Assembly (NCBI GenBank): GCA_009926135.1
Contig: RFPL01000018.1
Location: 1-57,612, forward strand
Source of the DNA: Sphingomonadaceae bacterium
Lineage (GTDB): Bacteria > Pseudomonadota > Alphaproteobacteria > Sphingomonadales > Sphingomonadaceae
Length of the DNA stretch: 57,612 nt
Reading direction: 5' to 3'
The notes under the pieces were generated by a model. That model did no database searches, was not told the origin of the DNA, and saw only the letters and a list, made by a program, of their open reading frames with translations. The translations under genes and the position numbers were made by a program. Positions 1-8,447 of the stretch are shown here, piece after piece (position 1 is the stretch's first letter; the number at the start of each line of letters is the position of its first letter).

Positions 1-103
1 CCGCAGGCCATCGGGCCTTCATCGGGTTCCATCACCCCGACGCCGCGCTGCGCGAGCGCGGCGTCGGGGTGATGGAACCCGATGAAGGCCCGATGGCCTG
101 CGG
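1..103. repeat. Perfect 49-bp inverted repeat at the window edge
   Basis: Bases 1-49 are the exact reverse complement of bases 55-103, with only five bases (gcgcg) between the arms. The right arm reads naturally as CoaC-domain coding sequence of coaBC. The left arm gives no sensible extension of that protein. A perfect palindrome ending exactly at the sequence end is typical of a fold-back assembly or amplification artefact. A real genomic palindrome of this length would be unusual. Treat bases 1 to about 49 as unreliable. Confidence 0.9.
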
Positions 104-1238
104 CGAGTTCGGCCCCGGCCGCTTGCCCGAACCCATCCAGGTGATGGCCGCGATCTGCGAGACGCTCTCGCTCGATCCACCGATCGTGGCCCTGCCCGAG
201 CTGACCTGGGAACCCGAAGAGGCTGATGAAAGCGCAAGCTTTAGCCTGGGCGGGCTGTCTGGCGGCCTGATCCAGCGCAGCACCAACACCCGGATCCTGT
301 TCGAAGACCAGGTGCCACCCGAAGACGCCGTGATCGATGACGTGGTCCCGGATGAGGACTTCGCCGACGAAATCGCGCCGCTGACCCCGCTGCCCGATCC
401 GGTCCCGGGCGATGCCGGCCCGATCCTCGTCAAGAAGGGCAAGGCCCGGGCCGCGCCGCCGACCGATGCCGAGGCGATCAATCACCTGGTGATGAACCAG
501 ACCCCGCCCGAGCCCTTGTTGGCCGATACGCCCGAAACCGCCGAAGCCGATCCGCTGGTCGGCCAGCCTGATTTCGAAGAGGAACCGGCCCACCGTCCGC
601 TGTTCGGCAAGCACGTGCTGGTCACTGCCGGGCCGACCCATGAACCGATCGATCCGGTGCGCTACATCGCCAACCGTTCGTCCGGCAAGCAGGGCTATGC
701 CATTGCCGCCGCCGCCGCGCGGGCCGGCGCACGGGTGACTCTGGTCTCGGGCCCGGTTGCCTTGCCGACGCCGCCGGGCGTGGACCGGATCGACGTGGAA
801 ACTGCGCGTGAGATGGCCGAAGCCGTTCGCCGGTCGTTGCCGGCTGATGCCGCCGTCATGGTCGCCGCCGTCGCTGATTGGCGGACCGAGGACTATGTGC
901 CCGAAAAGATGAAGAAGCGCGGCTCGGCCCCGCCGGCGCTGCGCCTGACCGAAAATCCGGATATCCTGGCGATGGTTTCGGTCAGCGACAAACGGCCGCG
1001 GCTGGTGGTCGGTTTTGCGGCAGAGACCGAGAAGGTGCTGGAACACGCCAAGGACAAGCGCAAGCGCAAGGGGGCGGACTGGATCGTCGCCAATGACGTG
1101 TCTGGCGATGTGATGGGCGGCGATATCAACCGGGTCCATATCGTGACCGGCAAGGGCATTGACCACTTGCCCGAACTGCCCAAGGACGAAGTGGCCGTTG
1201 CCCTCGTCGAAAGAATTGCAGATGCCCTCAATGCCTGA
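3..1238 (+). CDS. coaBC: CoaBC, 3' part: phosphopantothenoylcysteine decarboxylase / phosphopantothenate-cysteine ligase (5'-truncated)
   Basis: This bifunctional enzyme makes 4'-phosphopantetheine in coenzyme A synthesis: CoaB joins cysteine to phosphopantothenate and CoaC decarboxylates the product. Only the end of the CoaC flavoprotein domain is present, including the [13 protein letters not shown] stretch that corresponds to the family's ACGxxGxGRMxEP motif. It is followed by the whole CoaB domain ([22 protein letters not shown], then ADWRTEDY and KMKK). Between the domains lie about 120 acidic, proline-rich residues instead of the usual short linker, so the protein is longer than typical. 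The frame runs open to base 3, but sequence before about base 48 is probably artefactual. Its end overlaps dut. The family call is secure; the linker function is unknown. Confidence 0.93.
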   Translation, partial: AGHRAFIGFHHPDAALRERGVGVMEPDEGPMACGEFGPGRLPEPIQVMAAICETLSLDPPIVALPELTWEPEEADESASFSLGGLSGGLIQRSTNTRILFEDQVPPEDAVIDDVVPDEDFADEIAPLTPLPDPVPGDAGPILVKKGKARAAPPTDAEAINHLVMNQTPPEPLLADTPETAEADPLVGQPDFEEEPAHRPLFGKHVLVTAGPTHEPIDPVRYIANRSSGKQGYAIAAAAARAGARVTLVSGPVALPTPPGVDRIDVETAREMAEAVRRSLPADAAVMVAAVADWRTEDYVPEKMKKRGSAPPALRLTENPDILAMVSVSDKRPRLVVGFAAETEKVLEHAKDKRKRKGADWIVANDVSGDVMGGDINRVHIVTGKGIDHLPELPKDEVAVALVERIADALNA

Positions 1239-1692
1239 TGTTGCCGTTGCCGTGATGCGCTTGCCGAACGGGGAAGGGCTGGATCTGCCGGCCTATGCCA
1301 CCGCTGGCGCGGCCGGGATGGACGTGGTCTCGGCAGAGGACGTGACGATTGCCCCCGGCGCCCGCCATGCGGTCGCCACGGGTCTGGCCATGGCGATCCC
1401 CGATGGGTTCGAAATCCAGGTCCGGCCGCGTTCGGGCCTGGCGCTCAAGCACGGGATCACGGTGCCCAACACCCCCGGCACGATCGACAGTGATTATCGC
1501 GGTGAGCTGAAGGTGATCCTGATCAACCACAGCGCCGACGAGTTCGCGATCCGCCGGGGAGACCGGGTGGCGCAGCTGGTGCTGGCCCCGGTGACCCGCG
1601 CCAGCTGGGTCGAAGTTCACGCGCTTGACGAGACGACGCGCGGCACCGGCGGTTTCGGTTCGACTGGCGGGGTCGTCGCCCTCAAGGGCTGA
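1231..1692 (+). CDS. dut: Deoxyuridine 5'-triphosphate nucleotidohydrolase (dUTPase)
   Basis: Hydrolyses dUTP to dUMP and pyrophosphate, keeping uracil out of DNA and supplying dUMP for thymidylate synthesis. All five motifs of the trimeric dUTPase family are visible in order in this 153-residue protein: AGAAGMDV near residue 26, [11 protein letters not shown] near 66, [11 protein letters not shown] near 82, RGDRVAQLV near 109 and the mobile C-terminal [10 protein letters not shown]. An in-frame ATG also lies at 1222; the later one is chosen because homologues start close to the first strand. The gene overlaps the coaBC stop, so the two are translationally coupled. Confidence 0.96.
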   Translation: MPDVAVAVMRLPNGEGLDLPAYATAGAAGMDVVSAEDVTIAPGARHAVATGLAMAIPDGFEIQVRPRSGLALKHGITVPNTPGTIDSDYRGELKVILINHSADEFAIRRGDRVAQLVLAPVTRASWVEVHALDETTRGTGGFGSTGGVVALKG

Positions 1693-1712
1693 CCAATGCG
1701 CACTGCAGGCAC

Positions 1713-1742
1713 GAAAAAGGCGGGCCTGTTGCCAGGCCCGCC
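1713..1742 (-). terminator. Intrinsic terminator for the DUF4136 gene
   Basis: A perfect 10-bp GC-rich stem (1719-1728 with 1733-1742) closes a 4-nt loop. Bases 1714-1718 are AAAAA, so on the minus strand the stem is followed by a U run. It lies 18 bases past the DUF4136 stop. Because dut converges on it, it may also stop dut transcripts, though without a U tract in that direction. Confidence 0.85.
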
Positions 1743-1759
1743 CACTCGGTGTTGTGACC

Positions 1760-2437
1760 TTAATTGCGGCGTTTCTTTTCCGGCGCAACCGTAATCCGCA
1801 TGGTTTCCCCGGAATTGCCGGGGAAATCGGTGAACATCGCTTCAACCAGATTGGGTACCAGGTACTGCAGCCGATTGGAGACAGAGGCAGCTTCGGCCTT
1901 GCCTTCGAACAGGCGCTGGCCATCGGCCTTGCGATCGATCTTCAGGCTGATCCCGCTGGTGTAGACGGTGTAGCTCTCCACCCCGCCATCGAACCACGGA
2001 TCGTACCAGCCGTAACCCCAGACCGAAGTCGGGCGGTAGAAGCCGCGCCGGCCATAGCCCCAGTATCCGCGGGGACCATACCAGTCAGACCAGAACGGAT
2101 CGGCGAAGGCGCTCTGCCGGACCCGTTCCCGGCCCTTGTCGACGCCGTAATCGAAGCGGACGATCAGCGTGGCTGCTTCCGGCGGGGCCGGGCGATAGCC
2201 AAGGCCGGCCATGCGGTCTTCGACCAGGCGGGAATACTGTGAGAACTCCAGCCCTCCGGCCAGCGCCGGATCATCGGCCACCACGGCAAAGGTCTGGCCC
2301 TGCGGTGCCGGCAACTGGCTGGCAAAGCGGGTGACCTGGCTGTTGAAACCGGAGGCACAGGCGCTGAGCGCCAGCAGCAGCAACGGAACCACTGCCAGCT
2401 TAAGCCGGCCGAGCGGCGAGACGGTTGTATGCGACAT
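1760..2437 (-). CDS. DUF4136-type lipoprotein
   Basis: A secreted lipoprotein of 225 residues with no known activity. The N-terminus is a short basic stretch, a hydrophobic core (VVPLLLLALSAC) and a lipobox whose Cys follows LSA. The mature part has the FDYGVDKG and LFEGKAEAAS segments and C-terminal layout of DUF4136 proteins, plus an aromatic Gly/Tyr/Trp-rich loop (YGPRGYWGYGRR) of the sort seen in sphingomonad members. Longer in-frame starts exist up to 2503, but the start at 2437 puts the signal peptide at the N-terminus and follows a GGAG. Likely envelope-located; function unknown. Confidence 0.82.
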   Translation of the reverse strand: MSHTTVSPLGRLKLAVVPLLLLALSACASGFNSQVTRFASQLPAPQGQTFAVVADDPALAGGLEFSQYSRLVEDRMAGLGYRPAPPEAATLIVRFDYGVDKGRERVRQSAFADPFWSDWYGPRGYWGYGRRGFYRPTSVWGYGWYDPWFDGGVESYTVYTSGISLKIDRKADGQRLFEGKAEAASVSNRLQYLVPNLVEAMFTDFPGNSGETMRITVAPEKKRRN

Positions 2438-2556
2438 GGAACCGGAACTCCGTAATCCGGCCCGCCTGCGAATCGTCAGACGGACCAGCGCAAAGGTTAG
2501 CATTGCCGTCCAGCTAGGGAAGCGCCGCTTAATCGTGCTTGAATAGCGACGAACGG

Positions 2557-3573
2557 TCAGCCGCGTACCAACCCCAGGGCTGCATAGGCCTTTTCCAGCG
2601 TTGGCACCGCCAGCGCCCGGGCCTTCTCCGCGCCTTGGCGCAGGATCGCGTCGAGCGCGGCGCGGTCCTGCCGCAGTTCCACGAAGCGGGCGTTGATCGG
2701 AGCCAGGCTTTCAACCAGCAGCTCACCCAGCGCTGGCTTGAACTTGCCAAAGCCTTCGCCGCCAAAGCGCGTCAGCACCGCGTCCTGGCTTTCGCCCGAC
2801 ATGGCGGCATAGATCCCGACCAGGTTGGCCGCCTCGGGCCGCCCTTCCAGCCCGCCCTTGTCGGACGGGAGCGGTTCAGGATCGGTCTTCGCCTTCTTGA
2901 CCTTGGCCATCAGCGTTTCGGCATCGTCGGTCAGGTTGATGCGGCTCATGTCCGAGGGATCGGACTTGCTCATCTTGGCGCTGCCATCGCGGAGCGACAT
3001 GATCCGCGCCGCTTCGGCCGGAATGATCGGATCGGGCAGGGTGAAGACTTCTTCCCCGGCGCCAAAGTCATTGTTGAACTTCTGCGCAATGTCGCGCGCC
3101 AGCTCCAGGTGCTGTTTCTGGTCCTCACCCACTGGGACGTGGGTGGCCTGATACAGCAGCACGTCGGCGGCCTGAAGGACGGGATAAGTGAACAGCGCGA
3201 CCGAGGCCCCTTCGCGGTTCTTGCCGGCCTTGTCCTTCCACTGGGTCATGCGGTTCAGCCAGCCCATCCGGGCCGTGCCGTTGAGCAGCCATTGCAGCTC
3301 GGCATGCTGGGGCACCTGGGCCTGGTTGAACAGGATCGAGCGATCGGGATCGATCCCGCAGGCAACCAGCGCGGCGACCATCTCGCGGGTGTTGGCGGAA
3401 AGGTCCGCCGGCACGTGCGGCTGAGAAATGGCGTGAAGGTCAGCCAGGAAATAGAGGCACTGGCCACCTTTCGCGGTGACGTCATCCTGCATCCGCACCC
3501 AGTTGCGGATTGCGCCCAGGTAGTTGCCAAGGTGCAGGTTGCCCGTGGGCTGGATGCCGGAAACGACGCGCAT
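2557..3573 (-). CDS. trpS: Tryptophan-tRNA ligase
   Basis: Charges tRNA-Trp with tryptophan using ATP. The 338-residue length matches bacterial TrpRS. Class I signatures are clear: the HIGH equivalent [11 protein letters not shown] near residue 10 and the KMSKS loop ([10 protein letters not shown]) near residue 200, with the usual [13 protein letters not shown] and [15 protein letters not shown] segments between them. It starts only five bases after the murJ stop, so the two are co-transcribed from upstream of murJ. Confidence 0.97.
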   Translation of the reverse strand: MRVVSGIQPTGNLHLGNYLGAIRNWVRMQDDVTAKGGQCLYFLADLHAISQPHVPADLSANTREMVAALVACGIDPDRSILFNQAQVPQHAELQWLLNGTARMGWLNRMTQWKDKAGKNREGASVALFTYPVLQAADVLLYQATHVPVGEDQKQHLELARDIAQKFNNDFGAGEEVFTLPDPIIPAEAARIMSLRDGSAKMSKSDPSDMSRINLTDDAETLMAKVKKAKTDPEPLPSDKGGLEGRPEAANLVGIYAAMSGESQDAVLTRFGGEGFGKFKPALGELLVESLAPINARFVELRQDRAALDAILRQGAEKARALAVPTLEKAYAALGLVRG

Positions 3574-3578
3574 GGGAA

Positions 3579-5192
3579 TTACTCAACCTCCAGAATTTCA
3601 TCGTCGCGCTCATCCCGCTTGGGACGGCGGCGGCGCAGCATGGCGACCAGATCGGGATCGAGCGCCCCGACCACATAGGCCGCACCGAAGAACACCGCCA
3701 TCCCCGCGCCGACCAGCACAGCCAGTGACCAGATCCGGTCGAACACCGAAGCGCCGAAATAAGGGGCCAGGACCGGCATCAGCAACCACAGCGCCGCTCC
3801 CATCGCCGCCGTGGCGATCAGCTGGCGCAGCACCCGGCCCGCCAGTTTGGCGGTGAAGTGGAACCAGCCGCGGCGGTGCAGGATGATGTAGAGCAGCAGG
3901 CAATTGAGGCTGGCCGAACAGGCCGTCGCCGCGGCCAGCCCGACGATCCCGTACTGCCGTACCACGTAGAAGTTAAGCAGCACGTTGAAGATCAGCGAGG
4001 CGAGCGCGGTCCAGACCGGGGTGCGGGTATCTTCGCGCGCGAAGAAGCCGGGGTTCAGGATCTTGACGATGACATAGGCCGGCAGGCCGGCGACCAGCGC
4101 CACGACGATCTGCGCCATGATCACCCCGTCCTCGGGCCGGAACTTGCCGCCAACGAAGAAGGCCGTGACGAAAGCCGGGGCGCAGATTGCCAGGGCGGCA
4201 GCGGCCGGCAGGGTCAGCAGCGTGGCGATCTCGAAGGCATTGGTCTGCAACCGCTGCGCTTCGCTGCGATTGCCGGTGTGGATATGGCGCGAGAGCATTG
4301 GCAGGATCGCCGTGCCCAGCGCGATCCCGACGATCCCCAGCGGCATCTGGTTAAGCCGGTCGGCCAGCTTGAGCAGGGTCAGCGAGCCTTGCGGCAGGCT
4401 GGTGGCAAAGAACGTGTCGACCAGCTGGCTGATCTGGTAGATTCCGGCGCCGAAGGTGGCGGGCAGGATCAGCACGCCCAGCCGCTTCACCTCGGGCGTC
4501 AGCTTCGGCAGGGTCAGCTTCAGCCGTACCCCGGCGCGGCGTGTTGCGACGACCAGATAGGCCAGCTGCAGCACCCCGGCGACCGAAACGCCAACCGCCA
4601 GCGACCAGGCGGCAAACAGGTCATCGCCGCGGTTCAGGTACCAGGCGGTGCCCATCGCGCCGATCAGGCTGACGTTCAGCAGGATTGGCGCGGCTGCGCC
4701 CGGCGCAAAGCGCGAGCGGGCGTTGAGCAGGCCCGAGAGCATCGCCACGAGGCTGATCAGCGTCAGGTAGGGAAAGGTTACCCGGCTCAGGGTGACCGCC
4801 AGCTCGAACTTGCCCGGGATCTTCTGAAACTCGCTGGCCAGCAGCCAGACAATGCCCGGCATCGCCAGCATGGCAAGCGCGCTGAACGCCACCAGCACCC
4901 AGACGAACACCGCCAGGACATCGTCGGCGAACTTCTCGGCGGCGGCTTCGCTGCCCGGCTGGCCATCGTGGCCATGCAGCGCCCGGCTGTAGAGCGGGAC
5001 AAAGGCGACACTGAACGCCCCCTCGGCGAACAGCCGGCGGAACGTGTTGGGGAGCGTGAAAGCCAGCTGGAAGGCATCAGCCGCCAGCCCCGCGCCCAGC
5101 ACGCGGGCCAGGATCATGTCGCGGGCAAAGCCGAACACCCGGCTGACCGCCGTCAGCCCGCCAATCGTGCCGACGTTGCGGATCAGGCTCAA
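3579..5192 (-). CDS. murJ: Lipid II flippase MurJ (MviN)
   Basis: Flips the peptidoglycan precursor lipid II across the inner membrane. The 537-residue protein is almost entirely hydrophobic helices, consistent with the 14-TM MOP-superfamily fold. Its N-terminus ([23 protein letters not shown]) and the [29 protein letters not shown] stretch are diagnostic of MurJ. The start codon is TTG after a G-rich ribosome-binding region. The cytoplasmic C-terminus is short and charged ([18 protein letters not shown]). It is the first gene of murJ-trpS and lies just downstream of secB on the same strand. Confidence 0.95.
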   Translation of the reverse strand: MSLIRNVGTIGGLTAVSRVFGFARDMILARVLGAGLAADAFQLAFTLPNTFRRLFAEGAFSVAFVPLYSRALHGHDGQPGSEAAAEKFADDVLAVFVWVLVAFSALAMLAMPGIVWLLASEFQKIPGKFELAVTLSRVTFPYLTLISLVAMLSGLLNARSRFAPGAAAPILLNVSLIGAMGTAWYLNRGDDLFAAWSLAVGVSVAGVLQLAYLVVATRRAGVRLKLTLPKLTPEVKRLGVLILPATFGAGIYQISQLVDTFFATSLPQGSLTLLKLADRLNQMPLGIVGIALGTAILPMLSRHIHTGNRSEAQRLQTNAFEIATLLTLPAAAALAICAPAFVTAFFVGGKFRPEDGVIMAQIVVALVAGLPAYVIVKILNPGFFAREDTRTPVWTALASLIFNVLLNFYVVRQYGIVGLAAATACSASLNCLLLYIILHRRGWFHFTAKLAGRVLRQLIATAAMGAALWLLMPVLAPYFGASVFDRIWSLAVLVGAGMAVFFGAAYVVGALDPDLVAMLRRRRPKRDERDDEILEVE

Positions 5193-5217
5193 GCTGGTGC
5201 CCCCACCCCGTTAGCGA

Positions 5218-5742
5218 TCAGGCGTTACCGATCGGAGCCGCGTCGCCCTCGCCTTCGCCCTGCTGGGCGGCCAGCTGCTGCAGGTAGATGCCGTTGAAAT
5301 CGATCGGCTCCAGCAGCAGCGGCGGGAAGCCGGCATCACGCACGGCATCAGCAATCACGCGGCGGGCGAACGGGAACAGAATCCGCGGCGCTTCGGCATA
5401 AGTGAAGGCGTGCTTCGAGGCTTCGTCCAGATTGCGCATGCCCAGCAGGCCGCAATAGGACAGGTCGATGATGAAAGCGGTGCCGGCCTGGGCAATCGAC
5501 TTCAGCGCGATCTTGAGTTCGATCTCGCTTACTTCGTCGCTCAGCGCGCGGGCGCCAATATTGAACTGCACGTCGATCTGCGGCGCGTCGGTCCACGAGA
5601 AGCTGTCCGGCGCGTTGGGGTTCTCGACCGAGAGATCCTTGACGTACTGTGAGATGATCCCGGCGGCAGGCGCGGTGTCGGCGCCATTCATGGCAGGGCC
5701 TTCAAGGCCAAGGTCGGTGATGATGTTGCCTTCGTCGGACAT
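5218..5742 (-). CDS. secB: Protein-export chaperone SecB
   Basis: A cytosolic holdase that keeps preproteins unfolded and hands them to SecA. The 174-residue product has the SecB core: QYVKDLSVENPNAP near residue 32, the YCGLLGMRNL segment and the highly conserved APRILFPFARRVIADAVRDAGFPPLLLEPIDF block near the end, followed by an acidic Gln-rich tail. SecB tetramers are typical of proteobacteria. It is divergent from the Tim44-like operon. Confidence 0.97.
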   Translation of the reverse strand: MSDEGNIITDLGLEGPAMNGADTAPAAGIISQYVKDLSVENPNAPDSFSWTDAPQIDVQFNIGARALSDEVSEIELKIALKSIAQAGTAFIIDLSYCGLLGMRNLDEASKHAFTYAEAPRILFPFARRVIADAVRDAGFPPLLLEPIDFNGIYLQQLAAQQGEGEGDAAPIGNA

Positions 5743-5964
5743 GATGCAGCGTACTTTCGGCTGGAAATGGACTGGAAATTGGCCGCGCGCCTAGCATTGC
5801 CGGGTGGGCGCGGTAAAGGATTTTGCGCCAATCCGGCCAGCCCGCCGTTACTGGCCGCAAAAAATTGCCGTCAGGGCGATGTCCACGCGTTGTTCATTTG
5901 TCTTGGGTACCTATTTAGGCATAGGGAATTGCAACGCCGCGCCTGTGCGGCAGGGACTGAACAC
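5743..5964. promoter_or_regulatory. Divergent intergenic region between secB and the Tim44-like operon
   Basis: These 222 bases must carry promoters for secB (leftward) and for the Tim44-mltA-Smr operon (rightward). A possible rightward pair is TTGTTC with TATTTA 16 bases later (around 5891-5918), which is only a moderate match. The open frame that crosses this region has no convincing ribosome-binding site or homology and is not called. Confidence 0.35.
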
Positions 5965-6621
5965 GTGGACAAGACCGTCGAGATCGTCATCCTCGCCATG
6001 ATCGCCGCCTTCCTGGGGCTGCGGCTTTATTCTGTGCTTGGCCGCCGGGCCGAGCATGAAGAGGAAGTGATCCAGGGTCCGCGTCCGACCGAAACGCCGC
6101 GGATGGCCGGCACCGAAGCCGCCGATCGCGGCCCGGCTCCGGTTCGCATGCCAGTCGCCGGAGTTACCCCGGCGATCGAGCGGGGGCTGCGCGAAATCGC
6201 GGCAGCGGACCGCCGGTTTGACATCACCGCCTTCCTGGAAGGGGCCAAGGGCGCCTACCGCATGGTCCTCGAAGCCTTCTGGAAGGGTGACAAGGAAACG
6301 CTCGGCGAACTGTGCGACCGCGATGTCTATGACGGCTTCATTGCCGCCATCGCCGCGCGGGATGCCGCCGGTGAAACCATGAACAATCGCCTCATCCGGA
6401 TCGAAGAAGCGGTCATTGTATCGGCTGCGTTCGAAGCGCCGATGGCGCGCGTCACCATCCGCTTCACTGCTGACATTGCGGCCGTGACCCGCAATGCCGA
6501 AGGTCAGGTGGTGGCCGGCTCGCTTGACGATGCGATCGAGGCGCGTGACCTGTGGACCTTCAGCCGCAACGTCACCTCGGCCTCGCCGGACTGGCTGCTC
6601 GACGAGACTGACGAGGCCTGA
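5965..6621 (+). CDS. Tim44/TimA-family membrane-anchored protein
   Basis: A 218-residue protein with one N-terminal membrane helix (VEIVILAMIAAFLGLRLYSVLG) followed by a charged linker and a Tim44-like domain (AFLEGAKGAYRMVLEAFWKGD near residue 85, then DRDVYDGF and the beta-rich ARVTIRFTADI region). Mitochondrial Tim44 tethers import motors; the bacterial relatives are envelope-associated and poorly defined. The GTG start is chosen because it puts the helix first and has AGGGA upstream; the frame extends to 5767 without support. The mltA start follows seven bases after its stop, and this gene-mltA-Smr order is common in sphingomonads. Confidence 0.85.
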   Translation: MDKTVEIVILAMIAAFLGLRLYSVLGRRAEHEEEVIQGPRPTETPRMAGTEAADRGPAPVRMPVAGVTPAIERGLREIAAADRRFDITAFLEGAKGAYRMVLEAFWKGDKETLGELCDRDVYDGFIAAIAARDAAGETMNNRLIRIEEAVIVSAAFEAPMARVTIRFTADIAAVTRNAEGQVVAGSLDDAIEARDLWTFSRNVTSASPDWLLDETDEA

Positions 6622-6628
6622 TCGCCCG

Positions 6629-7813
6629 ATGCGGCTGGGGGGCATCGCTGCGCTGGCCGGGCTGGCGCTGCTGGCCGCCTGTGGCCGAATCATTCCTGCT
6701 CCCGCTGTTATGGTGCAACCCCCGGCCGGCGTTGCCGCGACGACTGCGCTGGCCGCCGGGTTCTGGGCCGGTCCGCCGATCGACAGCCTGGGTATTGCCC
6801 AGGCCGATGCCGCCAGCGCGCTCGCCTCGTTCCGCGAAAGCTGCCCGCAGTTGGTCACGCGCGAGGATGTCTCGGGCCTGACCCGCACAGCTGACTGGCA
6901 GCAGGCCTGCGATGCTGCCGCCAAGTGGCCTGATGGCGAGGCGCAACGCTTCTTCACCCAGCAGTTCGAGGCAGTACGGATTGCTGACGGCAAGGCTTTT
7001 GCCACTGGCTATTACGAACCGGAAATCGCCGGTGTGCGAACCCGCCAGCCCGGCTTCGAGGTGCCTGTCTATGCCCTGCCGCCCGATCTGGTCCGTGCGA
7101 AGCCCGGTGATGCTGCGCCCAATCCCAACGGCACCATGCCGCTCGGCCGCTATGACGAAAGCGGGGCGTTCGTCCCCTATTACGACCGCGGCCAGATCTA
7201 TGACGGCGCGCTTGCGCGCAAGGGGCTGGAGATTGCCTGGGCAGCCGACCGGGTCGAGATGTTCTTCCTGCAGATCCAGGGCTCTGGCCGGTTGCGCGCG
7301 CCTGATGGCTCAGTGATCCGGATCGGCTATGCCGGACAGAACGGCCAACCCTACACCGGCATCGGCGGGCTCATGCGCCAGCGCGGGCTGCTCGGCACTC
7401 TGCCGGGGCAATATTCCGGCTCGATGCAGGGGATCATGCAGTACGTGCGTGAGCAGCCGGAAGCCGGGAACGCTCTGATGCGCGAGAACAAGAGCTTCGT
7501 GTTCTTCCGCGAGCTGACCGGTGACGGCCCGCTCGGCGCGCTGGGCGTGCCAGTGCGGCGCGAGAGCAGCGTTGCGGCCGATCCGGCTTACGTCCCGCTG
7601 GGCGCGCCGATCTGGCTCAAGATGGAGCGGCCCGAAGCCAGTGGCCTGTGGGTCGCCCAGGATACCGGCGGCGCGATCAAGGGCGCGAACCGCTTCGATA
7701 CCTTCTGGGGGGCGGGCGAGGATGCCCGCGTCATCGCCGGCGGGATGAGCAGTCGGGGCGAGGCCTTGCTGTTGCTGCCCAAGGGAACACTGGCCCGGCT
7801 GGGGTCAAGCTGA
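6629..7813 (+). CDS. mltA: Membrane-bound lytic murein transglycosylase A
   Basis: Cleaves peptidoglycan glycan strands to 1,6-anhydromuramic products at the outer membrane. The 394-residue preprotein begins with a lipoprotein signal (GLALLAAC, Cys lipidated). The MltA beta-barrel region follows, with GYYEPEI, YALPPDLV, FFLQIQGSGRL and GYAGQNGQPYTGIG. The 3D domain at the C-terminus carries QDTGGAIKGANRFDTFWG, whose aspartates are the expected catalytic residues. The ATG is chosen to place the signal peptide at the N-terminus. Its stop overlaps the Smr start (TGATG). Confidence 0.95.
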   Translation: MRLGGIAALAGLALLAACGRIIPAPAVMVQPPAGVAATTALAAGFWAGPPIDSLGIAQADAASALASFRESCPQLVTREDVSGLTRTADWQQACDAAAKWPDGEAQRFFTQQFEAVRIADGKAFATGYYEPEIAGVRTRQPGFEVPVYALPPDLVRAKPGDAAPNPNGTMPLGRYDESGAFVPYYDRGQIYDGALARKGLEIAWAADRVEMFFLQIQGSGRLRAPDGSVIRIGYAGQNGQPYTGIGGLMRQRGLLGTLPGQYSGSMQGIMQYVREQPEAGNALMRENKSFVFFRELTGDGPLGALGVPVRRESSVAADPAYVPLGAPIWLKMERPEASGLWVAQDTGGAIKGANRFDTFWGAGEDARVIAGGMSSRGEALLLLPKGTLARLGSS

Positions 7814-8370
7814 TGCGCACCCCGCGCGGGCTTTCCGCGGCCGAGGCCGAGCTGTGGGCGCGCGTCGCCGGCACGATCGCGCCGCTTCACCCGGAAAGGC
7901 CGGTCATCGCAAAAGCAGTTGCCGCCGCTGCGCCGCCATCGCCCGCGCCGCGGATCAAGGGCCGGGTACCGCTGCCACTGCCGGTCCCACCGCCAAAAGC
8001 TGTTCCGGCGCGTCCGCTTGACCGGCACGGCCTGGACGGATCGTGGGAGCGCAAGCTGGCCAAGGCGCAGCTGGCGCCGGATCTGACGCTTGATCTGCAC
8101 GGTCACTCGCTCGATGCGGCGCACGCCCGGCTTGATGCGGGTCTTTCCCAAGCGGTGGCGATGGGCGCGCGGCTGCTGCTGGTCATCACCGGCAAGCCGC
8201 GCCCGGTGGCCGCAGCTGATCGAGGCGAGCGGCGCGGCGCGATCCGCGCCAAGCTGCTCGATTGGCTCGCGGCCGGACCTCACGCCAGCAGCATAGCCGC
8301 TGTCCGCCCGGCGCATCAGCGCCACGGCGGGTCCGGCGCGCTTTACGTGATCCTGCGCCGCCCTCGCTAA
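7813..8370 (+). CDS. Smr-domain protein (putative DNA/RNA endonuclease)
   Basis: A 185-residue protein with a proline-rich N-terminal half and a C-terminal Smr domain. The LDLHGHSLDAAHARLD motif near residue 95 is the Smr LDLHG signature, followed by ARLLLVITGK and a late HQRHGGSGALYVILRR strand. Smr domains are related to MutS2 C-termini and nick DNA or cleave RNA; the substrate here is unknown. The start shares one base with the mltA stop, so translation is coupled. Confidence 0.9.
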   Translation: MRTPRGLSAAEAELWARVAGTIAPLHPERPVIAKAVAAAAPPSPAPRIKGRVPLPLPVPPPKAVPARPLDRHGLDGSWERKLAKAQLAPDLTLDLHGHSLDAAHARLDAGLSQAVAMGARLLLVITGKPRPVAAADRGERRGAIRAKLLDWLAAGPHASSIAAVRPAHQRHGGSGALYVILRRPR

Positions 8371-8385
8371 ACAGTCTTGGGCTAA

Positions 8386-8420
8386 AAAAGACGCCCCCCG
8401 CACCCGAAGGTGCGAGGGGC
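8386..8420 (-). terminator. Intrinsic terminator of the TonB receptor gene
   Basis: A 12-bp GC-rich stem with one mismatch (8393-8404 with 8409-8420) closes a CGAA loop. On the minus strand it is followed by a U run (AAAAAA on the plus strand just before the stem). It sits 28 bases after the receptor stop. The Smr gene converges on the same element. Confidence 0.87.
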
Positions 8421-8447
8421 GGCAGGGAGGAACTTGTCAGGCGCTGA

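Noticed and set aside
3858..5297. 479-codon plus-strand frame over murJ
   Set aside because: Gln/Arg/Asp-rich low-complexity translation without a ribosome site; murJ on the minus strand is secure.
5767..5964. N-terminal extension of the Tim44-like protein
   Set aside because: The extension lacks similarity to the family, whose members start with the membrane helix, and the GTG at 5965 has a good ribosome site.
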